DNA of 7,391 bases. Origin: Lachnospiraceae bacterium UBA7012 (GTDB lineage Bacteria; Bacillota; Clostridia; Lachnospirales; Lachnospiraceae). The stretch covers positions 1-7,391 of the forward strand of contig DJXE01000151.1 in the NCBI GenBank assembly GCA_002449595.1, written 5' to 3'. The notes below the pieces were generated by a model. The model was given only the letters and a program-made list of their open reading frames with translations, was not told where the DNA came from and ran no database searches. Shown piece by piece: positions 7,109 to 7,391 of the stretch. A program made the position numbers and the translations under genes. How positions within the stretch are numbered: position 1 is the first letter of the stretch; the number at the start of each line of letters is the position of its first letter.

Positions 7109-7391
7109 GATGCGAGTCCTCCACCACTTGATGAATCATTTCGTCGGTCAGCGCGATCCCGCGGGCCTGGGTCTCCTGTGATGCGGGGCTGTCCGGTTTT
7201 TCCAGATAAAGCAGGTATTCGATGTTCCCCTCCGGTCCGCGGATCGGGGAAAAGTCGATTCCAAGGATCACGAATCCTGTCTGGAGCGCGATGTCCGAGA
7301 CCGTCCGGATCACTTCTTCGTGCACTTTGGGGTCGCGCACGACGCCCTTGCGGCCGACCTTCTCCCTGCCCGCCTCAAACTGCGGTTTGAT
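7095..7391 (-). CDS. tlyA: TlyA-family rRNA 2'-O-methyltransferase (C-terminal 98 residues only; 5' end outside window)
   Basis: TlyA proteins are SAM-dependent RNA methyltransferases with an S4 domain and an FtsJ-like fold; in mycobacteria TlyA 2'-O-methylates cytidines in 16S and 23S rRNA, and older annotations call it hemolysin. Only the end is here. The frame is open from base 7391 and begins with the family motif KPQFEAGREKVGRKGVVRD, followed by the FSPIRGPEGNIEYLLYL block close to the C-terminus. A GTG at 7340 is inside the conserved motif, so it is not the start. The position directly before nadK-argR-recN matches the known clostridial order, where dxs usually lies further upstream. 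Whether it acts on 16S, 23S or both cannot be told. Confidence 0.93.
   Translation of the reverse strand: MKPQFEAGREKVGRKGVVRDPKVHEEVIRTVSDIALQTGFVILGIDFSPIRGPEGNIEYLLYLEKPDSPASQETQARGIALTDEMIHQVVEDSHRAFS
7118..7122 (-). promoter_or_regulatory. Ribosome binding site of nadK
   Basis: GGAGG on the minus strand, 9 bases before the GTG at 7108 and inside the last codons of tlyA. It is the strongest SD near the junction and decides in favour of the GTG start. Confidence 0.8.

Noticed and set aside
1..7391. Defence system, prophage, insertion sequence or CRISPR array
   Set aside because: All bases are explained by seven tightly packed housekeeping-type genes. No transposase, terminal repeats or spacer-repeat pattern was seen.

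Overview
The window looks like core chromosome from a GC-rich Clostridia-type Firmicute, most likely of the Lachnospiraceae kind. This rests on the gene order tlyA-nadK-argR-recN, a known arrangement in Clostridia, on the PcrA/UvrD type, and on purine-rich Shine-Dalgarno (SD) sites. The genus cannot be told from the sequence alone.

All seven genes lie on the minus strand, so transcription runs from high to low coordinates: tlyA (3' part, entering at 7391), nadK, argR, recN, pcrA, a small membrane protein gene, and rlmD (3' end cut at base 1). They are packed tightly: tlyA/nadK overlap by 14 bp, then come gaps of 42, 20, 13 and 21 bp, then a 4-bp ATGA overlap before rlmD. There is no gap long enough for a clear terminator or a separate promoter, so the simplest reading is one transcription unit or a set of translationally coupled genes. 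No stretch over 300 bases lacks a gene. I saw no tRNA, rRNA, CRISPR array, insertion sequence or phage gene.

The genes combine rRNA modification (TlyA, RlmD), NADP supply (NadK), arginine-responsive regulation (ArgR) and DNA repair (RecN, PcrA). RecN and PcrA, both double-strand-break or recombination proteins, sit next to each other with 13 bp between them. In many spore formers recN is instead followed by spoIVB and spo0A.

This is ordinary housekeeping DNA and I found no convincing undescribed system. The points most worth a second look are a Gly/Tyr/Ser and RGG-like low-complexity linker in PcrA carrying a 15-bp tandem repeat, the small one-helix acidic-tail protein coupled to rlmD, and an RlmD lacking the N-terminal TRAM domain.
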